Positions 8,397-15,111 of a DNA stretch of 64,000 bases are shown piece after piece. This DNA comes from Rufibacter immobilis (lineage in GTDB: Bacteria > Bacteroidota > Bacteroidia > Cytophagales > Hymenobacteraceae). The stretch spans positions 521,650 through 585,649 of the forward strand of contig NZ_RJJE01000001.1 of the NCBI RefSeq assembly GCF_003721565.1. The letters are read 5' to 3'. Both the position numbers and the translations under genes were made by a program. Positions within the stretch are counted from its first letter, which is position 1, and each line of letters opens with the position of its first letter. The notes beneath the pieces are model-generated. The model was not told the origin of the DNA and searched no databases. It saw only the letters and a program-made list of their open reading frames with translations.

Positions 8397-9611
8397 TTAG
8401 GCGTCCAGCTCACCGGCAATCACGTTCATGGAAGACAGCGTCACAATGGCATCAGACAACTGTGAACCCACCACCATCTCCGGATAAGCCTGGTAATAAA
8501 TGAAGCAAGGTCTTCTGAAGTGCAGACGGTACGGCGTACGGCCTCCGTCAGACACCAGGTAGAAGCCCAACTCTCCGTTACCGCCTTCCACGGAGTGATA
8601 CACCTCACCAACCGGAGCGTCAATCTCACCCATCACAATCTTGAAATGGTAGATGAGCGCTTCCATGTTGCGGTACACCTCCTGCTTTGGCGGCAGGTAG
8701 AACTCAGGAGCATCGGCGTGGAACGGACCTTCGGGCAGGTTGTCAATGGCCTGCTGAATGATGCGTAAGCTTTGCCAGATTTCCTCGTTGCGTACCATGA
8801 AGCGGTCATAGGTATCGCCTTTGGTGCCTACCGGAATCTCAAAGTCGAAATCCTGATAAGAAGAGTAAGGGTTCATGACGCGTACGTCATAGTCTACCCC
8901 AGCGGCTCTCAAGTTAGGGCCGGTGAAACCGTAGTTCAAGGCACGCTCCGCACTGATGGGACCCACGCCTTCCACGCGGTCCACGAAGATGCGGTTGCGG
9001 TTGAACATCACCTCAAACTCCCGCATCACGGCCGGGAAATCACGCAGGAAGTCTTTGATTTTCTGGATGGCCACCGGAGACAGATCGCGCTCCATGCCGC
9101 CTACCCTGCCCATGTTGGTGGTTAAGCGGGCCCCGCAGATTTCTTCGTAAATGTCGTAGATTTTCTCGCGTTCCTGGAACACGTACAGGAAGCCGGAGAA
9201 GGCCCCGGTATCCACGCCCAGAATGGAGTTACAGATCAGGTGATCCGCAATGCGGGCCAGTTCCATCACAATGACTCTGATGTATTCGGCACGCTTAGGA
9301 ACCGTCACACCCAGCAGTTTCTCCACCGTCATCCACCAGCCCATGTTGTTGATGGGCGAGGAACAGTAGTTCATGCGGTCGGTGAGCGGGGTAATTTGGT
9401 AGAAGTTGCGGCGCTCCGCGATTTTCTCGAAGGCGCGGTGGATATACCCAATGGTGGGCACGCCCGATACAATCTTCTCGCCATCCATTTGCAGGATGTT
9501 CTGGAAGATACCGTGCGTGGCGGGGTGCGTGGGACCTAAGTTCAGGGTGGTTAACTCCTGAATAAAGGTATCCGTGGTATTTATCTCAGTGGTTTGTTTG
9601 GCTAACTCCAT
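8397..9611 (-). CDS. nuoD: NADH-quinone oxidoreductase subunit D
   Basis: The 49-kDa-type subunit that lines the quinone site with NuoB. From ATG 9611 the protein has 404 residues. It contains TLNLGPTHPATHG near the N-terminus (quinone-site His), the GVTVPKRAEYIRVIVMELAR core and the C-terminal SDAIVTLSSMNVIAGELDA typical of the family. An upstream in-frame ATG at 9662 would add 17 basic residues encoded by an intercistronic hairpin (9634-9676), so the downstream ATG is preferred. Confidence 0.95.
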   Translation of the reverse strand: MELAKQTTEINTTDTFIQELTTLNLGPTHPATHGIFQNILQMDGEKIVSGVPTIGYIHRAFEKIAERRNFYQITPLTDRMNYCSSPINNMGWWMTVEKLLGVTVPKRAEYIRVIVMELARIADHLICNSILGVDTGAFSGFLYVFQEREKIYDIYEEICGARLTTNMGRVGGMERDLSPVAIQKIKDFLRDFPAVMREFEVMFNRNRIFVDRVEGVGPISAERALNYGFTGPNLRAAGVDYDVRVMNPYSSYQDFDFEIPVGTKGDTYDRFMVRNEEIWQSLRIIQQAIDNLPEGPFHADAPEFYLPPKQEVYRNMEALIYHFKIVMGEIDAPVGEVYHSVEGGNGELGFYLVSDGGRTPYRLHFRRPCFIYYQAYPEMVVGSQLSDAIVTLSSMNVIAGELDA

Positions 9612-9633
9612 CTTGGCGCTAAAAAGAGAGCAG

Positions 9634-9676
9634 AAACGTCGGCGGCCTTGCCTATATAGCAAAGCCGTTGACGTTT
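9634..9676. other. Intercistronic hairpin between nuoC and nuoD
   Basis: AAACGTCGGCGGC at 9634-9646 pairs with GCCGTTGACGTTT at 9664-9676 (13 bp, two of them G-U or A-C depending on strand) around a 17-base loop. There is no T run, so a terminator is unlikely. It could be an RNA processing or stability element that sets subunit ratios. Confidence 0.5.
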
Positions 9677-9683
9677 CGCTGGT

Positions 9684-10190
9684 TTATCTTCCGAAGAAGG
9701 TATTGATCTTGTCTTCGCGGGTCTGGTCTTCCAGCGGGAACTCCTTGCGCATGGGGAACGCCTCCATCTCCTCCACATTGAGAATGCGGATAAGATTGGG
9801 GTGCCCTTCAAAGCGGATTCCGTAGAAATCCCAGGTTTCGCGCTCCATCCAGTTGGCGGTTAGGTACAGGTTGGTAGCCGTTGGCACCACGGCATCGTCT
9901 TCGGGGAAGAAGATTTTAATGCGCAGCCTGATATTGTTCACCAAGCTGTGCAGGTGGTACACCACGCCTAGCTCCTGGCCCTTGTTGTCTGGGTAATGAA
10001 TACCGCATAGGGTGGTCAAGAACTGCATCTGCAGCACCTCATCGTCATAGAGCGCCTGCAGTATGGGAATAATGTTTTCCCGGGTGGTGGTAACGGTAAC
10101 AAGCCCGTAAGGCTCCTGGATATCAAACACCTGATCACCGAACTTCTCCTGAAGTCGCTGGATCAGCTGTTCGTTTGTGATGTCGGCCAT
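9684..10190 (-). CDS. nuoC: NADH-quinone oxidoreductase subunit C
   Basis: The 30-kDa-type peripheral subunit without cofactors. The 168-residue protein has the signature WMERETWDFYGIRFEGHPNL near residues 113-132, followed by RILNVEEMEAFPMRKEFPLE, the usual C-terminal pattern. It stands alone and is not fused to NuoD as it is in enterobacteria. It starts 3 bases after the nuoB stop. Confidence 0.95.
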   Translation of the reverse strand: MADITNEQLIQRLQEKFGDQVFDIQEPYGLVTVTTTRENIIPILQALYDDEVLQMQFLTTLCGIHYPDNKGQELGVVYHLHSLVNNIRLRIKIFFPEDDAVVPTATNLYLTANWMERETWDFYGIRFEGHPNLIRILNVEEMEAFPMRKEFPLEDQTREDKINTFFGR

Positions 10191-10193
10191 GCC

Positions 10194-10748
10194 TTATTTA
10201 ATGTTGTAAGAAGCTAATAGTTCCTGATACTCCGGTGAGTTGCGGCGGCGCAGTGATTCGTTCTCGGCTAAATCCTGGATACGCATGAGGCCTTGTAGAA
10301 TCTGCTCTGGGCGCGGCGGGCAGCCAGGCACGTACACGTCTACGGGCACCACGCGGTCAATGCCTTGCAGCACGCTGTAAGAGTCAAAGATACCGCCGCT
10401 GGTAGCGCAGGCCCCTACGGCCATTACCCAGCGCGGCTCAGCCATCTGCTCGTACACCTGCTTCACCACGGGGCCCATCTTTTTGGCAATGGTACCCATT
10501 ACCATGAGAAGGTCGGCCTGGCGGGGCGAGAAGCTGGGGCGCTCAGACCCGAAGCGGGAGATATCATAGTGCGCACCCATGGTGGCCATGTACTCAATAC
10601 CGCAGCAGGAAGTAGCGAACGGCAGCGGCCACAGGGAGTGCTTACGGGCCAGACCTACTACTTTCTCAAAGGAAGTGGCAAAGAAACCGGCTCCTTCCAT
10701 CCCCTCAGGGGCATCCACCAATTGAATATCGCTTTTGTTATCGCTCAT
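10194..10748 (-). CDS. nuoB: NADH-quinone oxidoreductase subunit B
   Basis: Holds the terminal [4Fe-4S] cluster N2 that reduces quinone. The 184-residue protein has the adjacent cysteine pair C48-C49 ([13 protein letters not shown]), a third cysteine in [19 protein letters not shown] and a fourth in [13 protein letters not shown], the full ligand set. It lies between nuoA and nuoC and is preceded by a half-type palindromic element. Confidence 0.97.
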   Translation of the reverse strand: MSDNKSDIQLVDAPEGMEGAGFFATSFEKVVGLARKHSLWPLPFATSCCGIEYMATMGAHYDISRFGSERPSFSPRQADLLMVMGTIAKKMGPVVKQVYEQMAEPRWVMAVGACATSGGIFDSYSVLQGIDRVVPVDVYVPGCPPRPEQILQGLMRIQDLAENESLRRRNSPEYQELLASYNIK

Positions 10749-10757
10749 GTTGTTTTC

Positions 10758-10789
10758 GCTTAGTTTTCAGAAAAATAGGCGCTAAACGC
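10758..10789 (+). repeat. Palindromic element, copy 4 (asymmetric form)
   Basis: GCTTAGTTTTCAGAAAAATA followed by GGCGCTAAACGC, in the 100-base space between nuoA and nuoB. It has the right arm of the family, while the left arm is the shortened TTAGTTTTCAG type seen at 14981, 45927, 51287, 51423 and 56447. Confidence 0.7.
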
Positions 10790-10848
10790 CCTCTTCCTGA
10801 ACACAGGACAGCTCTTAAAAGTTTGCCGCGGCGGCGGCGAAGTCTATT

Positions 10849-11232
10849 CTATTCCCACTTTAGAACGCCTTTCCGGATCACGTAGTAGAAACCGGTCAGG
10901 AGCAGCCCCATGAAGAGCAGCATCCAGATAAAGCCATCTATGCCCAAGGCCCGGAAGTTCACCGCCCAAGGGTACAGGAAGATCACCTCCACGTCAAAGA
11001 GCACGAACAGAATGGCAATCAGGAAATACTTAATGGAGATAGGGGTACGGGCATCGCCTTTAGACTCAATACCACACTCCCAAGAGGCGTTTTTCACCTG
11101 GCTTTTACGTTTGGGGCCAATCAGGTGGGTCACCACCATAGAGAACACCACAAAACCCAAGGCCGCCGCAAACTGAATCACAATAGGCAGATAATCTGCC
11201 GGAAGATATTGCGCTGGGGCAGTTGTTTCCAT
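10849..11232 (-). CDS. nuoA: NADH-quinone oxidoreductase subunit A
   Basis: Small three-helix membrane subunit of complex I, first gene of the nuo operon. The 127-residue protein has the family stretches NASWECGIESKGDARTPISI (conserved cysteine loop) and YFLIAILFVLFDVEVIFLYP, which holds the conserved acidic residues. A good minus-strand promoter lies directly upstream, leaving a leader of about 13 bases. Confidence 0.96.
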   Translation of the reverse strand: METTAPAQYLPADYLPIVIQFAAALGFVVFSMVVTHLIGPKRKSQVKNASWECGIESKGDARTPISIKYFLIAILFVLFDVEVIFLYPWAVNFRALGIDGFIWMLLFMGLLLTGFYYVIRKGVLKWE

Positions 11233-11251
11233 AGAATAAAGAAATTTGGAA

Positions 11252-11281
11252 CAAAATTAGGCAACTCTGCCTAACATTCAA
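11252..11281 (-). promoter_or_regulatory. Promoter of the nuo operon
   Basis: On the minus strand TTG (11281-11279), a 19-base spacer and TAATTTTG (11259-11252) fit the Bacteroidota promoter (TTG-N19-TAnnTTTG) exactly. The start would be about 13 bases before the nuoA ATG. The rest of 11282-11530 is AT-rich with no gene visible. Confidence 0.75.
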
Positions 11282-11533
11282 ACTAAAAAGCGGTTTGCAC
11301 TATACTTTGCAGAAGCACGCTAATCTAACGAACATCCGTTCTGAATATTTTACAAATCCACTACCTCAAAAACGGTTGCGATTAAAAATTCAAGAATTAT
11401 TTAGGGTTTCTTGTAATATTTTCTAAAATTTAGCAACCAATGCAACAAGTAGTGAAATTTCACTCTGCTAGCGAAAGTTGTTCCCTCCTTCTTTCCTGGC
11501 ATTTTTAATTAAGTAAGTTTTCTTCACCTGATA

Positions 11534-11562
11534 AAAGCCCAGCTATCTTAGCCGGGCTTTTT
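11534..11562 (+). terminator. Isolated rho-independent terminator in the nuoA/11663 divergent gap
   Basis: AAAGCCCAGC and GCCGGGCTTT form a 10-bp stem with one mismatch around TATCTTA, followed by TT. No plus-strand gene precedes it. It could end readthrough or a short unrecognised transcript, or attenuate transcripts entering the next gene. It lies upstream of the promoter at 11579-11609, so it would not affect that promoter. Confidence 0.6.
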
Positions 11563-11578
11563 CCATTGTAGGCCGCTC

Positions 11579-11609
11579 TTGAATAAACCCGTTTCTGGCC
11601 TACCTTTGC
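11579..11609 (+). promoter_or_regulatory. Promoter upstream of the gene at 11663
   Basis: TTG at 11579-11581, a 19-base spacer and TACCTTTGC at 11601-11609 match the Bacteroidota consensus fully. This leaves a leader of about 50 bases before the ATG at 11663. Confidence 0.75.
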
Positions 11610-11662
11610 AGCCTCCCGGAACTTACTGGCGCAGTATTTGCATTTGGGAGATGATCTAAAAT

Positions 11663-12232
11663 ATGTCTTTTACAACCACCATGAACAGAAAATACCTGCT
11701 CGCGTTTTTGCTTCCCCTGGCGCTTCTGCTGGCCTTCGCCCCCAAGCTCAAGAAGGTGACCGTGGCCAAAAACGTGACACTCTCCATTCCGCAGACGTTT
11801 GAGGTGATGCCCGATGACGGTATTGCCCGTGAGTACCCGGCGGCCCGCAAGCCCCTGGGCGTCTTCACCAGCCCAGACGGCAATGTGGACATCAGCGTGA
11901 ACCAGCGCCCCAGCACGTTCCCCGCCAATGACATCAACGTGCTGCTGCCGTTCTACAAAGCGTCTATCCAGCGCATGTTCACAGAGGTGCAGTTCCTGCG
12001 CGAGGAAAAGCAGACCATCAACGGCCGCGACTTCCTGGTGTATGAGTTTGTCTCCACCGTGCGCGATGAGCGCCGCACCGGCAACCTGGCACCCGTGCGC
12101 AAATACACGCTCATCCAGTACACCTTCCTGAAAGACCAGATGCTCATCTTCAGCTTCAATGCCCCGGTGCAATTGCAGAAAGAGTGGCAGGAGACGGCCC
12201 GCGCCGTAATGGCCACCGCCACCGTGAAATAA
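11663..12232 (+). CDS. Secreted protein of unknown function
   Basis: I do not recognise a named family. The 189-residue protein has an N-terminal hydrophobic segment (YLLAFLLPLALLLAFAPKL, about residues 10-28) that looks like a signal peptide or membrane anchor. A soluble beta-rich, charged domain follows, reminiscent of small periplasmic lipoprotein-like domains (PsbP/DUF1795-type), but this is only a resemblance. A second ATG at 11681 (MNRKYLLAF) gives a more typical signal-peptide start. The gene has its own promoter and is followed by a palindromic element and a terminator hairpin, so it is probably monocistronic. Confidence 0.8.
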   Translation: MSFTTTMNRKYLLAFLLPLALLLAFAPKLKKVTVAKNVTLSIPQTFEVMPDDGIAREYPAARKPLGVFTSPDGNVDISVNQRPSTFPANDINVLLPFYKASIQRMFTEVQFLREEKQTINGRDFLVYEFVSTVRDERRTGNLAPVRKYTLIQYTFLKDQMLIFSFNAPVQLQKEWQETARAVMATATVK

Positions 12233-12239
12233 TGGAATC

Positions 12240-12280
12240 CCGTTTAGGGGCCGTTTTTGGAAAAAGAGCCGCTAAACGCA
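12240..12280. repeat. Palindromic intergenic element, copy 5 (two-armed)
   Basis: Arms CCGTTTAGGGGCCGTTTTT and AAAAAGAGCCGCTAAACGC, 8 bases after the stop of the preceding gene. Stem mismatches are GGGGCC against AGCCGC. Confidence 0.85.
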
Positions 12281-12297
12281 ATTTTGAAACATAGCAG

Positions 12298-12327
12298 AAC
12301 GGGTGGCAGTAAAAAAAGCCACCCGTT
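12298..12327 (+). terminator. Hairpin terminator upstream of tadA
   Basis: AACGGGTGGC pairs perfectly with GCCACCCGTT around AGTAAAAAAA, with TTCCATTT after it. The T run is weak on the plus strand. It ends only about 20 bases before the tadA start, so it may also sit in the tadA leader. Confidence 0.55.
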
Positions 12328-12348
12328 TCCATTTAACCCGTTCTACCC

Positions 12349-12795
12349 GTGCTCAGCGTACACTCAGACGAACATTTCATGCGCGAGGCTTACAAGCAAG
12401 CGCTTTACGCCCTGGAGGAAGGCGAGATTCCCATTGGCGCCGTGGTGGTGTGCCAGAACAAAATCATCGCCCGCGCCTACAACCAGACCGAGAAGCTGAA
12501 TGACGTAACGGCGCACGCCGAAATGCTGGCCTTCACCGCCGCCGCCAACCACCTGGGCAACAAATACCTGCACGACTGCACCCTGTACGTCACCGTGGAA
12601 CCCTGCGTCATGTGCGCCGGCGCCAGCTATTGGAGCCAGCTGAAAAGGATTGTGTACGCCACCAATGACGAGAAACGCGGCTACCGCCGAACGGGCGTGA
12701 ACCTACTGCACCCCAAGACCGAACTGGTGGCCGGCATCCTGGCCCACGAGTGCGGACAATTGATGACCGAGTTTTTCAGGGCGAAAAGAATTTAA
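12349..12795 (+). CDS. tadA: tRNA-specific adenosine deaminase
   Basis: Zinc deaminase that converts A34 to inosine in tRNA-Arg(ACG), allowing decoding of CGN codons. The 148-residue protein has the deaminase motifs HAE (H56, E58) and PCVMC (C86, C89), with proton-shuttle Glu58. The GTG at 12349 is chosen because the following SDEHFMREAYKQAL aligns with the usual TadA N-terminus; the first ATG (12379) would cut into helix 1. A guanine-type or other nucleoside deaminase is less likely. Confidence 0.9.
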   Translation: MLSVHSDEHFMREAYKQALYALEEGEIPIGAVVVCQNKIIARAYNQTEKLNDVTAHAEMLAFTAAANHLGNKYLHDCTLYVTVEPCVMCAGASYWSQLKRIVYATNDEKRGYRRTGVNLLHPKTELVAGILAHECGQLMTEFFRAKRI

Positions 12796-12798
12796 TCT

Positions 12799-12806
12799 TA
12801 ACTTTG
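12799..12806 (+). promoter_or_regulatory. Candidate -7 box of sodA
   Basis: TAACTTTG matches TAnnTTTG and overlaps the tadA stop codon region; the leader to the sodA ATG would be about 58 bases. The -33 TTG is not clear (TTTTTC lies near the expected place). Confidence 0.5.
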
Positions 12807-12871
12807 GCGCGTTCCCTCTAGTATATCTGTAGGAACACCAATTGTATCATTCACCATAACCACATAAAACT

Positions 12872-13483
12872 ATGGCATTTGAACTTCCGCAACTTCCGTA
12901 TGCGTACGATGCGCTAGAGCCGCACATTGACCGCCAGACTATGGAGATCCACCATACCAAGCACCACCAGGCGTACCTCACCAACCTGAACAACGCCATT
13001 GCCGGCACTGAGAAGGAAGGCCAGTCTATTGAGGAAATCCTGCGTGACGCGGCCAAGACCCCGGCCATCAGAAACAACGGCGGCGGGTACTACAACCACA
13101 ACCTGTTCTGGACCATCCTGAGCCCCAACGGCGGCGGTAACCCAACCGGCCCGGTGGCAGAGGCCATTGACAAGGCGTTCGGTTCTTATGAGGCGTTCAA
13201 AGAGGAGTTCGCGAAGGCAGCTACCACCCGCTTCGGGTCTGGCTGGGCCTGGCTGTGCGCCGTAGAAGGCGGAGCCGTACAAATCTGCTCTACCCAAAAC
13301 CAAGACAACCCTTTAATGGAAGGCGTTGACACTTGCGGCGGCGTTCCAATCCTGGGCCTTGACGTGTGGGAGCACGCCTACTACCTCAAATACCAGAACC
13401 GCAGACCAGAGTACATCTCTGCGTTCTTCAACGTGATCAACTGGGATGAAGTGAACCGCCGCTTCGCGGAAGCCAACGGCTAA
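12872..13483 (+). CDS. sodA: Superoxide dismutase, Fe/Mn type
   Basis: Cytoplasmic dismutase of superoxide to peroxide and oxygen. The 203-residue protein has the metal ligands His27 ([12 protein letters not shown]), His near residue 77 (YYNHNLFW) and Asp/His in [21 protein letters not shown] near residues 163-167. The sequence has the MnSOD-like [10 protein letters not shown] pattern, but metal choice cannot be settled by eye. A terminator follows the stop, and the next gene, a Fur-type regulator, converges on it. Confidence 0.96.
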   Translation: MAFELPQLPYAYDALEPHIDRQTMEIHHTKHHQAYLTNLNNAIAGTEKEGQSIEEILRDAAKTPAIRNNGGGYYNHNLFWTILSPNGGGNPTGPVAEAIDKAFGSYEAFKEEFAKAATTRFGSGWAWLCAVEGGAVQICSTQNQDNPLMEGVDTCGGVPILGLDVWEHAYYLKYQNRRPEYISAFFNVINWDEVNRRFAEANG

Positions 13484-13506
13484 TCCGTCCAATTCTCAAA
13501 TCTGCC

Positions 13507-13543
13507 AAAAGGGTCTTGCTTTAACAGGTAAGGCCCTTTTTTT
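13507..13543 (+). terminator. Terminator after sodA
   Basis: AAAAGGGTCTT and AAGGCCCTTTT pair with one G-U across GCTTTAACAGGT, followed by further T (seven T after CCC). It is a classical rho-independent terminator starting 24 bases after the stop. Confidence 0.85.
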
Positions 13544-13560
13544 GTGCCCGCACGGCAATG

Positions 13561-13600
13561 GCGTTTAAGGGCTCTTTTTCTGAAAATAGCCCCTAAACGC
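13561..13600. repeat. Palindromic intergenic element, copy 6 (two-armed)
   Basis: GCGTTTAAGGGCTCTTTTT, turn CTG, then AAAATAGCCCCTAAACGC, in the convergent junction sodA/fur, 3 bases after the regulator stop. It stands in addition to the normal sodA terminator. Confidence 0.85.
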
Positions 13601-13603
13601 CGC

Positions 13604-13981
13604 TTACGCGTTACATCCTGCGCAGTACCCAGACACCCAGCAATTGACCTGCGCCACCTGGTAGCCATTGGGCAATGAGAGGCTCACCTGCTCCGGCAAA
13701 CATTCTACCCGCTGGCAGCCCAGGCACCGGAAGTGGAAATGGTCATGGGTATGGTGGTGGTGCTCACAGGTCCGGCACAGCGCAAAATAGAACTTGCCCT
13801 CATCAGAGACAATGCGGTGCGCCATACCGTCTTCGCAGAAGCGGTTCAGGACCCGGTAAATGGTCACCCGGTCTACTTCGCCTTTCAGTTTCTGCTCTAT
13901 CTGGTCCTGGCTCAGCGCCGAGTTGGTGGCGTTCAACATAGCCAGTATGGCTTGCTGGGAAGGTGTGTTTCGTCTTTTCAT
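13604..13981 (-). CDS. Fur-family transcriptional repressor (Zur/Fur-like)
   Basis: Metal-responsive DNA-binding repressor. The 125-residue protein has the winged-helix recognition helix DRVTIYRVLNRF (37-48), a His-rich metal site HHHHTHDHFHF (74-84) and structural zinc cysteines C86/C89 and C120/C123. The ATG at 13981 (MKRRNTPSQQ) is chosen; the open frame extends far upstream, but that part is antisense to the next gene. A perfect palindrome TGCAACATTGTTGCA starts 9 bases before the start codon, suggesting autoregulation. The retained cysteines favour Zur, but Fur or PerR cannot be excluded. Confidence 0.88.
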   Translation of the reverse strand: MKRRNTPSQQAILAMLNATNSALSQDQIEQKLKGEVDRVTIYRVLNRFCEDGMAHRIVSDEGKFYFALCRTCEHHHHTHDHFHFRCLGCQRVECLPEQVSLSLPNGYQVAQVNCWVSGYCAGCNA

Positions 13982-13990
13982 GGCACTTAA

Positions 13991-14005
13991 TGCAACATTG
14001 TTGCA
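13991..14005. promoter_or_regulatory. Candidate operator of the Fur-family repressor
   Basis: TGCAACA-T-TGTTGCA is a perfect 7-1-7 palindrome, the size and symmetry expected of a Fur-superfamily box. It lies in the divergent gap between the regulator and the flavoprotein gene and contains the TTG that serves as the -33 box of the latter. Binding should repress the flavoprotein gene and probably the regulator. Confidence 0.7.
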
Positions 14006-14031
14006 ATAACAGAAATTTCCGCTACATTTGC
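14001..14031 (+). promoter_or_regulatory. Promoter of the flavoprotein gene at 14081
   Basis: TTG at 14001-14003, a 19-base spacer and TACATTTGC at 14023-14031 match the Bacteroidota consensus. The -33 TTG is inside the palindromic operator, so repressor and sigma factor would compete. Confidence 0.75.
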
Positions 14032-14080
14032 CAGCAGCCAGGCACAAAAAAGTCTGGCTGATGATAAAAGAAACACTACC

Positions 14081-14989
14081 ATGCAAGAGAGAACCACATT
14101 TGACGTGATCATCATTGGCGGAAGCTACGCCGGGCTTTCGGCGGCCATGTGCCTGGGCAGGGCTTTGCGCCAGGTACTTGTCTTGGATATGGGGCAACCG
14201 TGCAACCGCCAGACCCCGCACTCGCATAACTTCCTCACCCAGGACGGGGAAACTCCGGCCGCCATTGCCCAGAAAGCCAGGGCACAAGTCCAAGCTTACT
14301 CTAACGTCTCGTTCCGGAACGATGCCGCGCTTCAGGTAACCGGACAGAACCGTGATTTCACGGTCACCACCGCCTCCGGCAGTATTCTGAAAGCCAGCAA
14401 GCTGATTTTCGCCACCGGTATCCGGGACCTCATGCCTCCCATCAAAGGCTTCTCTGAGTGCTGGGGTATTTCTGTGCTGCATTGCCCGTACTGCCACGGC
14501 TATGAGGTAAGCGGTAAGGAATTTGGGATTCTGGCCAACGGCGAAATGGCCTTTGAACTGGTGAAGCTGCTGCAAAACTGGTCCAAGAAACTCACGCTGC
14601 TCACCAAAGGCCCGCACACCCTCACCCCGGAACAGGAACGGCAATTACAGCACTACCAGGTGGCAGTAGAGGAAAAAGAAGTGGCGGAATTCGTCCATGA
14701 CCAAGGCCAACTGCAGCAGGTCACGTTCCAGGACGGCTCTACCCGCAAATTGACCACAGTATTTGCGCGGCTCCCCTTTGAGCAGCATTGCCCTCTCCCG
14801 CAAGCATTGGGCTGCGCCTTAGCCGCAAGCGGACATTTGCAGGTAGATGCTTTCCAGCGAACCACCGTGCCGGGCATATACGCCGCCGGCGATGCCATTT
14901 CAAAGTTAAGAGGGGTTTCAGCGGCCGTGGCCCAGGGCACCGCTGCGGGCGCTTTCGTGAACAAAGACCTCATTGACGAACGTTTTTAG
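14081..14989 (+). CDS. Thioredoxin-reductase-like FAD flavoprotein (GliT/HlmI/DepH-like)
   Basis: The 302-residue protein has the FAD dinucleotide motif IIGGSYAGLS (11-20), a redox-active CPYC at C135-C138 within HCPYCHGYEVSG, and the C-terminal FAD motif YAAGDAISKLRG. The place where thioredoxin reductase has its NADPH GxGxxA motif reads LANGEMAFE (151-159), which lacks the glycine pattern. CPYCHGYE and the degenerate NADPH site resemble the oxygen-dependent dithiol oxidases GliT, HlmI and DepH, not classical TrxB. The substrate is unknown. Its promoter overlaps a Fur-type operator, so it may be metal-controlled. The stop codon lies in a palindromic element. Confidence 0.85.
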   Translation: MQERTTFDVIIIGGSYAGLSAAMCLGRALRQVLVLDMGQPCNRQTPHSHNFLTQDGETPAAIAQKARAQVQAYSNVSFRNDAALQVTGQNRDFTVTTASGSILKASKLIFATGIRDLMPPIKGFSECWGISVLHCPYCHGYEVSGKEFGILANGEMAFELVKLLQNWSKKLTLLTKGPHTLTPEQERQLQHYQVAVEEKEVAEFVHDQGQLQQVTFQDGSTRKLTTVFARLPFEQHCPLPQALGCALAASGHLQVDAFQRTTVPGIYAAGDAISKLRGVSAAVAQGTAAGAFVNKDLIDERF

Positions 14990-15019
14990 CCTGATTTCAG
15001 AAAAAGAGCCGCTAAACGC
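14981..15019 (+). repeat. Palindromic element, copy 7 (asymmetric form, contains the stop codon)
   Basis: CGTTTTTAGCCTGATTTCAG followed by AAAAAGAGCCGCTAAACGC. The last codons of the flavoprotein gene (CGT TTT TAG) are the left arm, so the element supplies its stop. Confidence 0.8.
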
Positions 15020-15111
15020 AAAACGTCCTAACAAAAGGGTAGCCTTACCAGTAGTTTATCTGTTTTACCGGATAAAATTGTAATATAGAGCCTATACTCT
15101 AAAAGGCTGCC

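Noticed and set aside
9612..9662. Longer nuoD start
   Set aside because: The added 17 residues come from an intercistronic hairpin and have no family match.
13982..14644. N-terminal extension of the Fur-family frame to 346 codons
   Set aside because: The extension runs antisense through the flavoprotein gene and through the operator; the Fur fold begins at the ATG at 13981.
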